Shown one piece after another: positions 10,030 through 21,101 of a stretch of DNA of 64,000 nt. Position numbers and translations under genes: made by a program. Position 1 is the stretch's first letter. Every line of letters begins with the position of its first letter. Where the stretch lies: assembly GCA_017163975.1 (NCBI GenBank), contig JAFFSR010000309.1, positions 310,001-374,000 on the forward strand. The letters run 5' to 3'. Origin of the DNA: Anastatus disparis. Its lineage: Eukaryota > Arthropoda > Insecta > Hymenoptera > Eupelmidae. The notes under the pieces are model-generated. The model did not search any database. It had not been told where the DNA came from and saw only the letters and a program-made list of their open reading frames with translations.

Positions 10030-13000
10030 TGTTTACCGCTGAGTATGAGCGGACTGCACACCTCCCCTCTTAGCAGGCAGTCCGCTAAGACTTCTATCAG
10101 TGCAGCTACTCATCTTGAGTGCAATCTTTTTCTTTTTCTTTCTTTTTGTTTTTTTTTCTTTACTTAACAACTTCTTGCTCCCCTTTTCTCTTTCTCTTTC
10201 TACACATTTCTTTTTCTTTACTGCAAACGTGCTCCTTATACTTTGCAACCACGTGTTGCTCTGCACACCTAGCCTTACCTTTCTCGTTTATTCTCCGCTG
10301 CTGCCCTCTTCTCACCCCTCCATCTTTACTCTCTTCATCTTCTCTTCTCCATTCTATCTTTCATTACCAACCTACTTTTTTTTTTTCTAGTAACCTATTT
10401 TCTTTTTTCTTCCTTCTTGTAAACTTTATTCCTTCAACTTTTATCCTTTTCTACTTTCTTCGCTCTAACCTCTTTATTCTTTCTCAATATTGTTCAACCA
10501 TTATTTAGCCCTTCTTTCCAATTAATTTCTTATTTTCTTTTCCTCTGCTTCCTTGCGTACCCATACTATTCTGCATATCAAGTCCATTCACTTCTGACAG
10601 CCCGCTAATCCAATCCTTGTCTCTAGATTTTTTGCCTTCACATCTCTCTACTATATGCTTCATTGTTTCCTCCTCCTTCACACATACCCTGCACAATCTC
10701 TCTTCCCTTTTCATCCAGAACTTATTGGCTCTACATTCAATTCCCATTCTGAATCTTGCGATCTTTTTTATGTCCTTACTTCCTCTTCCTTTTCTGTCAT
10801 TTAGGTAGCTTTGTCCTTCCGTCCGTCCATTCGCTATAACTTTATACTCCGAGTATTTTGACCTTTCTAATCCATCCCACATCTCAGCCCATTCAATTTC
10901 TTTGCTCTTTTAGGCGATATCAATTTCCAAGCACTCCTCATTACCCATTCTTCTTTAATATTCTTTAACTGATAAGCCTCTTCTCTCTAGACATTTTCTT
11001 TTCATCTCTTCTCTTTGCATTCTTTTCCTCATTGTGTCTTTTTGCCCATTCCCATCTCTCCTTTTAATATTTTCTAACCTTTCTTCCTTTTCACTTTCTT
11101 TCTTACTCTTCTCCCAGCAAACTCTGATTAGTGATCCTTCCAATTTTCTGCTTAACTTTGTGTCAAACCTTACCGCTTTTTTTAACGCATTGATCTTCGT
11201 ACTAAATCTTTTTGTCTCTATTCTTATAACACAGTCTGGTGTTGACCTTTCTAAGCCTAAAACCCACTTAATATACTTCTTTTGGATCCTTTCTATTTCT
11301 TTCCATCTTTGCCAACTCCATATCTTTGCTCCATATAACACCATACTTTCTATTGTAGCATCAAATAATCTGATTCTACTTTTCCATTCATTCCTAAAGA
11401 ATCTCTCCCCAATACTTCATACTTTGCCTAATTTAACGTTTGCCTTCCTATTTACAGTTTTAATATGCTCTTTGTCGTTACCATTTCTCTGTATTACAAA
11501 TCCTAAGTAGTTATACACTTTTATCTCTTCTATCTCCTTTCCATTTCATACGTAGCACTCTCTTCTTTTTCCTCCTGCTTTTCTCACCTTCATTATTTTC
11601 GACTTCTCCACATTCAGCTCTAAACCTTTATTCGTTATAAATTTCCTGAACCTTTTTAACATACTCTTCATCTCGTTACCATCATTCGCCATAAGTACGA
11701 TATCGTCCGAATAAGCCAGGCTATACACTCTTTTCTCCGATTTTAATACCTCCTACCTGACCTCTTTTTAACTCTTCTTCCAAACTTGCAAAAGCAATGT
11801 TAAACAACACCGAACTTAGCGGGCACCCTTGCCTCACACCTTCATTAACTGCAAATTATTCCGAAAGTTTATTTCTCACTCTAACCCTTGAACTTGTACA
11901 TTTATAAATCTCCTCAATTCTTTTTCTCAAACGTCTACTTATATCCAGCCTTTCTATTTCCCTCCATATTGCATCTCTTTTCACTTTGTCGAAAGCCGTT
12001 TTCAAATCAGCAAAAAACAACACAGCCTTGCCTTTATCTTTCTTTATCTGATTATGCATCATTGTCTTTAAACAAAAAACACTTTCCATGGTACCACAAC
12101 CCTTTCTAAAGCCAAATCGTGTATCACTCAGCGCCCTTTCTTATCTTCCAATTCTTTTTCCAGCCTTCTTTTTAATATCTCCGCATATATTTTATACCCT
12201 GTATCCATCAGAGTTATTCCCCTATGATTCTCGACCTTGTCCTTATCTCCTTTCTTAAATATCGGTGTAATCACCACTGTCCTCCACTTTTGTGGCAAGC
12301 CTTCCCCTCTCCATATTTTCCTAATTACCTTGAATATATTTTCCTCCACTATCTGATTACCTTCTAACCATGCTTCGTTTGGAATGTTGTCCATACTAGG
12401 CGCTTTCTTTCTCCTGAGACTGCCTATCACTTCTCTAATTTCTTCTCTCCTAATCTCTTCTTCTTCTTCAATTATTCCCTCATCATCACTCTCCTCTCTG
12501 TCTTCTTCTACCTCCTGCCTGATCTCATTATTTTCACTATTTCTAAACGCTCCACACCAATTTTCCTCTCTTATTTTGTCAGATATGCCAACTCTTTTAG
12601 CCCTACTTCTGTTAACTCTTTTCCAAAATTCACACCTCGACTTGTCACTCTTTATCTTTTCCATTATTTCCTCACCTTTTCTTGCCTTCTTCCTTTTTAT
12701 TAACTCTTTATACATTTTTCTTTACATTATGTATTTCTTTTTGCTTACTATCCCTGCCATGATTTCATATAATTTTTCTTTCACTGACAGCTTTCTCTTC
12801 AAAAATTCTTCATCCTACCAATCCTCTAAATCCTTCTCATTCTTACCTCCTACCAGCCTCATTTTTATTGATTTAATTCCTTCTTTTAACTCTACCCAAT
12901 AATCTACCACTTCTAACATGTCTATCCTATTTTTGTATTATTGTATTTCTTTCTCTCTCCAAACTGCTTCCCATATTTTCTCTACCTCTTTCTTTCCTAT

Positions 13001-13990
13001 AATCAGACCCTTTAATTTTATCTCACATTTAATTGGCATGTGATCTGACAACTCACTCTTTTTTATTTTCATAGCTTCCATGTGTTCCTCCATCCTTTCA
13101 TTTATTATTACAAAGTCAGTCACTGACATGCCTACCCCGTTCACAAATGTCCATTCTTCTTCCTCGTCGCCTGTAATACAACCATTTTCTATATCCTTGT
13201 TCTCTCAACCTTTCCACCAGTTCTTCTCCTTCTTTGTTGCATACTTTATCTTTCGATTTTCTATCCCTTTCATTTTTTATTATGTCTATCATTCCACCTT
13301 TTTCTGCAACCCTTGCATTCCAATCCCCTATCATAAATACTCCTTTTTCTTTATTCTCTTCTAGAACTCTTTCTAACATTTCTTTATTTTTCACTCTCGT
13401 ATCTCTCATGTATACTCCAGCCAACACCACTTTACTGCATCCATCCGTAAGCTCACACGATATTATCTCTTCTGTCTCCTTTTTTCCCCAATAGTACTGT
13501 CTAGATCCTCCTCCGTACTGTCACTTTCATACACCTTACCCCTTTCTATTTCTTTAACTGCCTTTTTCTTTTTCTTTCTTCTGGACTTTCTCTTAATCTT
13601 TATTTCCGTGCACTCTCTTCTACTCCTTCTGATTCACTTTCAGAGCTCCTTACTTGCACGCTTTCTTTTTCCTTTGACTCCTTGTTACTCTCCTTTCTCT
13701 CTCTTTTTATCACTACAGTGCTATCCTTGCTTTTCGTATTAATAAACCTAGGACTTCCACCAACCTTCCCATACATTCTGTTTTCATACACACTCTGCTT
13801 GTTCTCCTTCTATCTTACCATGCAATCAAATTTAACCTCAAAAACACTCGTACTCTTTCACACACCCTTCTCACTGACCCCTTTCACTTTCACACCCCTT
13901 TTAATATTATGTACCGATCCTCCCTTATTTTCTTACTTCTCAAAACAACTCCCACACTTTTTTATTTCCCAAAACACACATACACTATTA
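10030..13990 (-). pseudogene. APE-type non-LTR retrotransposon (LINE), decayed ORF2
   Basis: Read on the minus strand from high to low coordinates, the segments appear in LINE order. Near 13800-13600 is a charged leader. At 13430-12940 is an APE-type endonuclease with GDWNAR and a C-terminal SDHMPI. At 12715-12128 is the reverse-transcriptase start with WRTVVITPIFKKGDK and HRGITL. At 12089-11856 is the FADLKTAFDKV palm motif, and at 11728-11546 the LAYSDDIVLM catalytic box (normally YADD). A thumb-like part lies at 11344-10955 and a C-terminal CRVC...HIVERC zinc motif at 10882-10505. Stops and frameshifts separate every piece, so it is not functional. The plus strand is strongly pyrimidine-rich because the protein is rich in Lys, Glu and Arg. 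The clade is not decided. Confidence 0.85.
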
Positions 13991-14304
13991 AATCACACCA
14001 AATTAAATTTAGCCCCTTTATCTAAGGGCAGCTATTTCGGCCATCAATATCAGCAATATATAATAAATTACAGAAAAAAATTTATAAGTATACAATAATA
14101 TGTAAGTGATGCTGATAAAAACAAGTTCACTCATTTTATGAACACTCACGCCATATTCATGCCAATAAATACACTCATACCTTAAATCTAAAAAAAAAGG
14201 GACATCAAATAAATAAATAATCAGATATGATATAGTCTAAAAAAAATAATGCTGCTTAATCTAGGTCGAGTAAATACCTCCTCAGAGTGGTTTAAACCTA
14301 CTGA

Positions 14305-14968
14305 CTAGGAGAGTATCAGACCTCCGGATCACGGATTTCGCTCAAACTTTGAGATAAGTTTTCAGATGTTTAAATATGAAAGGGAACAGAATTTTAGATC
14401 CCAACGCTCAATATTTCCCTAGTTACAGGCAATTAAAGAAAATCACTAAAAAAGTTACTAGATTTTCAAACGCATATAGTTCCTTAGCATTAATAGCTAG
14501 GAGCTTGAAACTTTTTTTAAATGAAAGCTGAGCTCAAATCCTTTCGAAATAGTAGTTGTAGCATGTCAAAATATTATTTTTCCCCAAAGTTATAGCGTAA
14601 TAAACATTGGACCTGATTTTCCTTTTTAAAACATTAATTAATAACAAAACCTGAAATTCGGTCTAATGTTTATTACGCTATAACTTTGGAAAAAAATAAT
14701 ATTTTGACATACTATAACTACTATTTCGAAAGGATTTGAGCTCAGCTTTCATTTAAAAAAACTTTCAAGCTCCTAGTTATCAATGCTAAGGAACTATATG
14801 CGTTTGAAAATCTAGTAACTTTTTTAGTGATTTTTTTAAATTACCTGTAACTAGGGAAATATTGAGCGTTGGGATCTAAAATTCTGTTCCCTTTCATATT
14901 TTGACATCTGAAAACTTATCTCAAAGTTTGAGCAAAATCCGTGATCCGGAGGTCTGATACTCTCCTAG
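14305..14968. mobile_element. 664-bp palindromic element, copy 1, TGA duplication
   Basis: Almost the entire element is one inverted repeat: CTAGGAGAGTATCAGACCTC at the left end mirrors the right end, and the arms meet near 14630 around TTAATTAATA. It is flanked by TGA at 14302-14304 and 14969-14971. The second copy (18957-19619) has the same length and TAA duplications, so the family makes 3-bp duplications of the form TNA, as PIF/Harbinger elements do. No transposase is present. Confidence 0.8.
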
Positions 14969-15159
14969 TGAGTGATGGAAGATGTTTAATATCAGCAGGC
15001 AGAGAGTTCTAAAACTGCGCACCTTGAACTTGAAAGGAATTTCTCGCAGTCTCAGTATGCATGAAGAGCACCGCAAGATCTTTAATCTCACCCCTAGCAG
15101 CCGCTCAGGGTATATATTTAGTGAAGAGACCCACTAGATATTTGGGGATATTCATCCCT

Positions 15160-15360
15160 GTTAATAAGAATCAGGGGATTCACCATACCAGAACATCGTG
15201 TAACGAATATTTGGTTTTTACACGTTTCAAACCACGCTTAGTCAATTCAGAAAAGTTTTTAAAAATTTTTGAAAATTTTGAGCTTAGAAAATATCTCAGA
15301 TAATTTAGTCTTAGAAAATATTTCGAAAATTTCCAAACATTGTTCTGAATTGACTATAGT
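15160..15360. mobile_element. Truncated hairpin MITE, CCCTGGTGAAAAAAATCAGG family, copy 3
   Basis: ACATCGTGTAACGAATATTTGG and TTTACACGTTTCAAACCACG match one arm of the family at 4260-4632; the other arm is cut short near TTCTGAATTGAC at 15353. No target duplication is visible. Confidence 0.55.
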
Positions 15361-15582
15361 CTAGTAAAATTAGAAGTTTTTTCTGTAAAACGTGCTGTTT
15401 TTTGCAGAAATATATTGTAGATAATATGTATAATGAGAATTAATTATTAAATCAGCATCATTATTAATAAATCATTTCTCAATTCTTTTATTCCATGGTG
15501 GAAATCGGTTTTGCTAATAACTGCAAATAACTGTAAGTAACTGCTAATAAATGTTATTAATAGTTGAGTTCGAGACACAGTA

Positions 15583-15953
15583 CCCTGTTAAAAAATATCA
15601 GGTGATAAATCACCTGATTTCTCAGATCAATTATCATGCCAAAACTTCATGTAACGATTTTTTGGTTTTTACACATTTTAAACCATGCTTAGTCAATTCA
15701 GAACAGTTTTTGAAAATTTTTGAAAATTTTGACCTCTGAAAATTTTTTGGATAATTTGGTCTTAGAAAAAATTTTGACTAATTTTACAAAAAAATTTCTA
15801 AATTCAAAAATTAAAAATTTTTCAAAAATTGTTCTGAATTGACTTAGTATGGTTCAAAACATGTAAAAACCGAAAAAATTGTTACATGATGTTTTGGCAT
15901 GATAAATCACCTGAGAAATCAGGTGATTTGTCACCTGATTTTTTTCACCAGGG
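15583..15953. mobile_element. Hairpin MITE, CCCTGGTGAAAAAAATCAGG family, copy 4, TA duplication
   Basis: The left end CCCTGTTAAAAAATATCAGG and right end CCTGATTTTTTTCACCAGGG are bordered by TA (15581-15582 and 15954-15955). The 371 bp element is the most complete copy in the window and shows that the family duplicates TA. Confidence 0.8.
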
Positions 15954-16145
15954 TAGTAACGGTTATTTGCAGATATTTGCAGTAATTAGCAGTTATTTAC
16001 AGTTATTAGCAGGTATTAGTAGATATTAAGAAAATAACAGTTATTAAAACCAGGCCGGAGTAGAATCTGATACCGACCGAGTAACAATTGAGTTTTTTGT
16101 TATTTACTCAAGTATTAATCGGTGTTTCTTCAAATTAAAGGTTAA

Positions 16146-16526
16146 GAGGAGGTCACGTATCTCTGTCCTTTTCTAATCAAAGAAATGATTTTTTCAAAAA
16201 AACTAATAACTTTATCAAAAAATGAAGAGAAAGCCGCATCTTGTATTAAAAAAAGCAATATTTTCTTTGATAAGAAAAAATTAAATTTATTGCTTCGTTC
16301 TTAAGAAAACCTTGAAAAACTTAAATCATAGAGGTTAGGGTGGACAATTTTGTTTTTCAAGGTTTTCTTGAGAACGAAGCAATAAAATTAATTTTTTCTT
16401 ATTAAAAAAAATATTGCTTTTTTTAATACAAGATGCGGCTTTCTCTTAATTTTTTGCTAAAGTTATTAGTTTCTGTAAAAAACTCAATTCTTTAATTAGA
16501 AAAAGACAGAGATACGTGACCTCCTC
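16146..16526. mobile_element. 381-bp hairpin MITE, GAGGAGGTCACG family, copy 1, TTAA flanks
   Basis: The ends GAGGAGGTCACGTATCTCTG and its complement are bordered by TTAA at 16142-16145 and 16527-16530. The arms cover most of the element, including AAGCCGCATCTTGTATT. A second copy is at 18069-18448. TTAA suggests a piggyBac-type duplication, but TA with an extra A in the inverted repeat would read the same. Confidence 0.8.
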
Positions 16527-16530
16527 TTAA

Positions 16531-16724
16531 GCGCAATAGATATTATTATTATGAACATCTATGCACAAGAAAAAAAATTCTACCGCATTGTTTTAGAGAA
16601 AAGTAAGGAACGCTGAAGTAAATGTTTATGTTTATATTTTTGCGTTCCTTACTTTTCTTAAAAACAAAGCGGTAGATTTTTTTTTCTTGTGTATATATAT
16701 TTGTAATAATAATATCTATCGCGC
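16531..16724. mobile_element. 194-bp hairpin MITE with TTAA flanks
   Basis: The ends GCGCAATAGATATTATTATT and AATAATAATATCTATCGCGC are inverted repeats bordered by TTAA at 16527-16530 (shared with the preceding element) and 16725-16728. Its inner arms pair through AAAGTAAGGAACGC / GCGTTCCTTACTTTT. It is a different family from its neighbour. Confidence 0.75.
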
Positions 16725-17277
16725 TTAACCTTCAATTTACAAATACACCGATTAATACTTGAGTAAATAACAAAAATCTCAATTTGACAAGGACAGCAAA
16801 TCTTGCCTGCTCTTAATTCATAATAACAATTTTTATCAGTTATTTACTGTTGTCTGCAATTATTTATTATGATTTGCAGTTATTTATAGTTATTTGCAGA
16901 ATCTTGCATTTATTTGCAGTTAATAGTAGTTATTTATAAAAATTTATTGTCTTGGATAATTTTTCCTATGTATAAAAAATTAGAAAATTTTTTAAAACGT
17001 GAATAATTAATAATAACTGTAAATAATTAAAATAAACTGCAAATAACTGTAAATAAATACAAATAACTGCTAATAACTGTTATTAGTTCTTTTATTTTGA
17101 GATATAAATTAACGAAATTGTGAGTAATTGCTTATAAATGCTAATAACTGCTTACAACTGCCAATAATTGTTATTAACTGCAAATAACCGTTACTACTGT
17201 CTCAAATCCAACTATTTATAACATTTAATAGCAGTTATTTGCAGTTATTAGCAAGAGTTAGCAGTTATTATCAGATA

Positions 17278-18950
17278 TTAGCAAAACCAATTTCCACTAG
17301 GGTTCATTGCAGTGGTTTTCTCATCATGTTTTTCTTTAACCATGTCTTCATTATCACATTTATCGCAATTTGAAATTAGTGATCGCGCATCATCAGATTT
17401 GCAGTTTGTTCCAACAGGTGGTACAAGCAGCGTTATCATTAACGCGTACTGAAAATTTTTACGAAATTTCATTACTGTGGGATTATCATCATGTCCTGAT
17501 CAAGATCTCATCGTACCGAAAAAGTTTTCAATTTTGTCTTGATTTGATCGAGAAGTCAATAAATATGGCAGATTTTCTTCTTTTAACTGATTCCATAATT
17601 CTAAAGTAGCACTTATTGTTAAGTTTAAACTATTAAAACATTCAGGATTTTTACTATTGATAATTTTCCACTGTTCAAGCCACGGTATCGCTTTACGTCA
17701 ACATTTTTCTACTTGCGGATTATGATTAGCTATACCGCTCTTCGATGGGTTAGGATCGCCAGAGCATCGAGAGTCAAGGCAATCAAAAATAGCATTTAAT
17801 CTTTTACAGAAATTATCCGTCGCGATAGCCGCTGTATTTTTTAAATCTCTAGATATTGTTTCCGCAATTAGTGCGCCGCGATCACGGAATTATTGCAAAC
17901 TTGGGCGGCTAAACCAACATTCATTTTTTAAAAATTATTTGGATTAATATGTTGATCCGTTAATGTATATGCTGCTTTACAAGAATTAATTTTTTCTATT
18001 TCTCTTAATTCTTGGATGGCACCCCTCGAAACAATTTAATTTTTAATTTTAAAGTTATGTTTCATTAAGAGGAGGTCGCGTATCTCTGTCCTTTTCTAAT
18101 CAAAGAAATGATTTCTTTACAAAAATTACTAACATCAGCAAAAAATGAAGAGAAAGCCGCATTTTGTATCAAAAAAAGCAATATTTTCTTTGATGAGAAA
18201 GAATTAATTTTATTGCTTCATTCTCAAGAAAACCTTGAAAAAAGAAATTGTCCACCCCAACCTCTATGATTTAAGTTTTTCAAGGTTTTCTTGAAAACGA
18301 AGCGATAAAATTAATTCTTTCTTATCAAGAAAAATATTGCTTTTTTTATATGAGATGCGGCTTTCTCTTCATTTTTTGCTAAAGCCATTAGTTTCTGTGA
18401 AAAACTCAATTCTTTAATAAGAAAAGGACAGAGATACGTGACCTCCTCTTAAATTATTTCTAATACTTTTCAAAATGTGAGGTGTATTGAAACCGAAGGT
18501 AATTTTACGTTCATTGAATTTTAACATGGATGTCGCTTTTTTATTGGAGCACTTTGATCATAAACCGTGTGTCTAACTTAAAAGCCTATATCGTCTGATA
18601 CTTCTAATACGTTTCTAATAATTGTTTTTAATAAGGCACCCAGAACTGGGCCATCATTAGGAAAAAACATTAAAGTCTGTTTGCAATCATAAGTTAGCCC
18701 GGCCAATATAAATACCAGTACAGATTTAGCCTTCCGCGGTTCACGATCACCGTAATCGCCTAAATTGTGATAACCTCCGACATAATTTTTCTTCTAGTTA
18801 AAATGTATGAAGGGCGTTTTTTCCGTTTTTGAAATATAATTGCAGGTTGTTCAATTTGATAATAAATCGTTACTTCCCGTTACGGAATCGTGCCTGGTTT
18901 TAATAATTTTCTCATTGAAGTATGAACAAAATCAGATTCTAAAAAATGGT
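17278..18950 (-). pseudogene. P-element / THAP9-like transposase remains
   Basis: Minus-strand reading, high to low coordinates, gives pieces in the order of P-element-type transposases. About 18830-18600 reads VGGYHNLGDYGDREPRKAKS, then LVFILAGLTYDCKQTLMFF and GPVLGALLKTIIRNVLE (RNase-H-like core). About 17990-17930 reads LTDQHINPNNF. About 17620-17520 reads LPYLLTSRSNQDKIENFFGT, followed by NPTVMKFRKNFQYAL. Insertion of the 18069-18448 MITE splits it, and the 18957-19619 palindrome abuts its upstream side. Many stops and shifts make it non-functional. There is no THAP domain at the expected upstream position. The family call rests on motif order recalled from P-element/THAP9 proteins. Confidence 0.65.
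18069..18448. mobile_element. 380-bp hairpin MITE, GAGGAGGTCACG family, copy 2, TTAA flanks
   Basis: Same ends and arms as 16146-16526, bordered by TTAA at 18065-18068 and 18449-18452. It interrupts the transposase-like reading frame of the P-element remains, so it inserted after that element. Confidence 0.8.
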
Positions 18951-18956
18951 GGCTAA

Positions 18957-19619
18957 CTAGGAGAGTATCACACCTCCGGATCACGGATTTTGCTCAAACT
19001 TCGGGATAAGTTTTCAGATGATAAAATATGGAAAAAGCTAAAGTTATAGTCAAAAATACTCAATATTTCCCTAGTTACAAGCAATTAAAAAAAATCACTA
19101 AAAAGTTACTAGATTTTAAAAAGCATATAGTTCTTCAGCGTCGATAGCTACAAGCTTGAAACTTTTTTTAAATTAAAGCTAAGCTCAAATCCTTTCGAAA
19201 TAGTAGTTACAGCATATCAAAATATTATTTTTTCCCAAAGTTAGAGCCTAATAAAGATTGGACCTAATTTCAGCTTTTATTATTAATTAATGTTTTTAAA
19301 AGAAAAATCAGGTCCAATGTTTATCACGCTCTAACTTTGGGAAAAAATAATATTTTTACATGCTATAACTACTCATTCGAAAGGATTTGAGCTCAGCCTT
19401 AATTTAAAAAAAGTTTCAAGCTTGTAGCTATCAATGCTAAAGAACTATATGCGTTTAAAAATCCAGTAACTTTTTTAGTGATTTTCTTTAATTGTCTGTA
19501 ACTAGGGAAATATTGAGTATTTATGACTATAACTTTAGCTTTTTTCATATTTTATCATCTGAAAACTTATCCCGAAGTTTAAGCAAAATTCGTGATCCGA
19601 AGGTGTGACACTCTCCTAG
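18957..19619. mobile_element. 663-bp palindromic element, copy 2, TAA duplication
   Basis: Full-length relative of 14305-14968 with CTAGGAGAGTATCACACCTC ends, flanked by TAA at 18954-18956 and 19620-19622. The arms pair almost end to end. A broken third copy is at 38436-38752. Confidence 0.8.
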
Positions 19620-19622
19620 TAA

Positions 19623-20127
19623 GTATCCGTTTCTCTTGTAATTTTTTGCAACATACACAAAAACATACACTGAGCTACTACTATGAGCTGCTGTTTATTT
19701 CAGTTCAATATAGGAGTAGCAAATTGTTACGCCTAGTAGCAGTAGATGGAATCATTCTATGGTAGCAAATCACTCCTATCCTTGTAATAACGAAATACGC
19801 CGATACTATAGAGAGCGCTTGCTACTATTCACTCAGGTGGTTAAGTTCCCGCGTAAATAAGGATTTCGCATATCGGTTGTTAGTGAAAAGTTTTTACAAA
19901 CTAAAAAATTTATCAAACGTTTTTTATAAAAAGTTTTATATGAGAAAAGTCTTTATGAATGAAAGTAAGTATAAAATATGAGTATGGATGTTAGAAAATT
20001 ATAAGGTTATTAGAAGTATTATACAAATTATTAGAGAATCAAGAACATCAAGAAATCCATGTGACATGTTCTTACATGGAAAGATACAAGCTAACTAAAA
20101 GCTTTGATACTAAATCAAAAGTTTTTA
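19623..20127. other. No gene seen; probable left flank of the Polinton
   Basis: No supported frame or repeat. The Polinton's left terminal inverted repeat should lie here or further left, but I cannot match it to the right side. Confidence 0.4.
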
Positions 20128-21101
20128 TTACAAAATTTTTTGAACTAAATTTGTAAGTGGATTGTATTCAATGTGATAATCACTTATTATTAGAGCATAC
20201 GCAATGGTATTAGCTGGAATCGCCTCACTTGCTTCAGATTTTATAACAACATTTACTGATCCACTCTTTACCGTATCATTCTGACGAAAACAATCGAAAC
20301 ACAGAAGAAAATAGTTATAAAAGCGAAGATCTTTGTCAATAAATTCTCTCAAAACCGATAAATTACGCTCAATATTCTGATTGTAATAAGATCGTTTAAA
20401 ATTTTAATACATTTTAAATGCATTGTCCTTTTGATGACGATTTATATTCAGAGGTTCATGAGGGTATTCATTTCCATTTAAAAATAGTTTACAATTTGTT
20501 AAAAGATTATAGTCAAACTTTGCGGGATCCTGTGGTTTATATACCGTGGTATTTTGTCTGCCAGTTTGCATCCCAAATATGACGAATCTTGGTTTTTCAA
20601 TTTCAGGCGTTACTTTTATATTCCAAATACCACTAATTGATTGTGACAATGGAAACTCATTTAACTCCCAAGATCTGTACTGAACAGGTAAATAAATACC
20701 ACTTTGTAGAATTTGTAACATTTTTATTCTTTCTTCATCATTAACTTCCAAAACTGGCATATACAGCACAATAGTTTTTAATTCTATATTTTCACCAGGT
20801 CCTAATTTTGCTACCAGATTTTTTATTTTTTCTTCAGATGAAATTGTTGCTATCAATTCATGTCTTGCGTTAAAAATACCTTCTTTATTATCTTCTGCAA
20901 ATCCGAATAAATATGTTAGTGGAATCGTGGCAGAACCGAGACTTAAAGTATTTTGAAGGAATTGTGAACTCTGAGAATAATTAAGTGGCAAAGATAGAAA
21001 AGATGTTTTTTTATTATAATTTCAAGATGGATATGCTTTCATTAGAGTTGAGATTCCAGGATTATTACATCTATCGATTTCTATACTATTTAAATTATAT
21101 C
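20128..21101 (-). pseudogene. Polinton capsid-like protein, C-terminal two thirds
   Basis: Minus-strand frames at 21090-20995 (IEIDRCNNPGISTLMKAYPS), 20991-20404 and 20352-20128 follow each other and read as one protein broken by an in-frame TGA (about 21027) and a shift near 20400. Marks include LTYLFGFAEDN, YRSWELNEFPL, EKPRFVIFGMQTGRQN and, near the end, IPANTIAYALII with IEYNPLTNLV. This style is known to me from arthropod Polinton proteins thought to be the double-jelly-roll major capsid protein. That function is inferred from memory of the family and the gene's position beside the protease, not shown here. The N-terminal part is 6.3 kb away at 27418-27681, separated by a foldback element. 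Confidence 0.6.

Larger units (their letters stand above)
16090..16780. mobile_element. Older hairpin whose loop was hit twice
   Basis: Bases 16090-16141 (TTGTTATTTACTCAAGTATT... to AAAGG) are the inverted complement of 16729-16780. Its two arms meet at a TTAA with AAAGG on one side and CCTT on the other. Two other hairpin elements (16146-16526 and 16531-16724) sit exactly there, one after the other, each bordered by TTAA. Without them the outer element would be a perfect short hairpin of ~110 bp. Confidence 0.7.
15495..17300. mobile_element. Foldback-like element made of GCAAATAACTGC-type repeats
   Basis: The left end GTGGAAATCGGTTTTGC (about 15497) is matched by its inverted complement GCAAAACCAATTTCCAC (about 17283-17299). 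The arms consist of degenerate short repeats of TTATTTGCAGTTATTAGCAG and its complement. At least four hairpin elements are nested inside (15583-15953, 16090-16780 and two within that). The right end adjoins the decayed P-element-like transposase, so this foldback may have inserted near that gene's 3' end. No clear target duplication. Confidence 0.6.

Noticed and set aside
10034..13500. Many plus-strand Ser/Phe/Leu-rich open frames
   Set aside because: They are antisense shadows of the purine-rich LINE ORFs on the minus strand.
3061..18950. THAP fragment and P-like transposase as two ends of one element
   Set aside because: Both are on the minus strand but the THAP domain lies 3' of the catalytic part, the wrong order, and 14 kb of unrelated DNA lies between.
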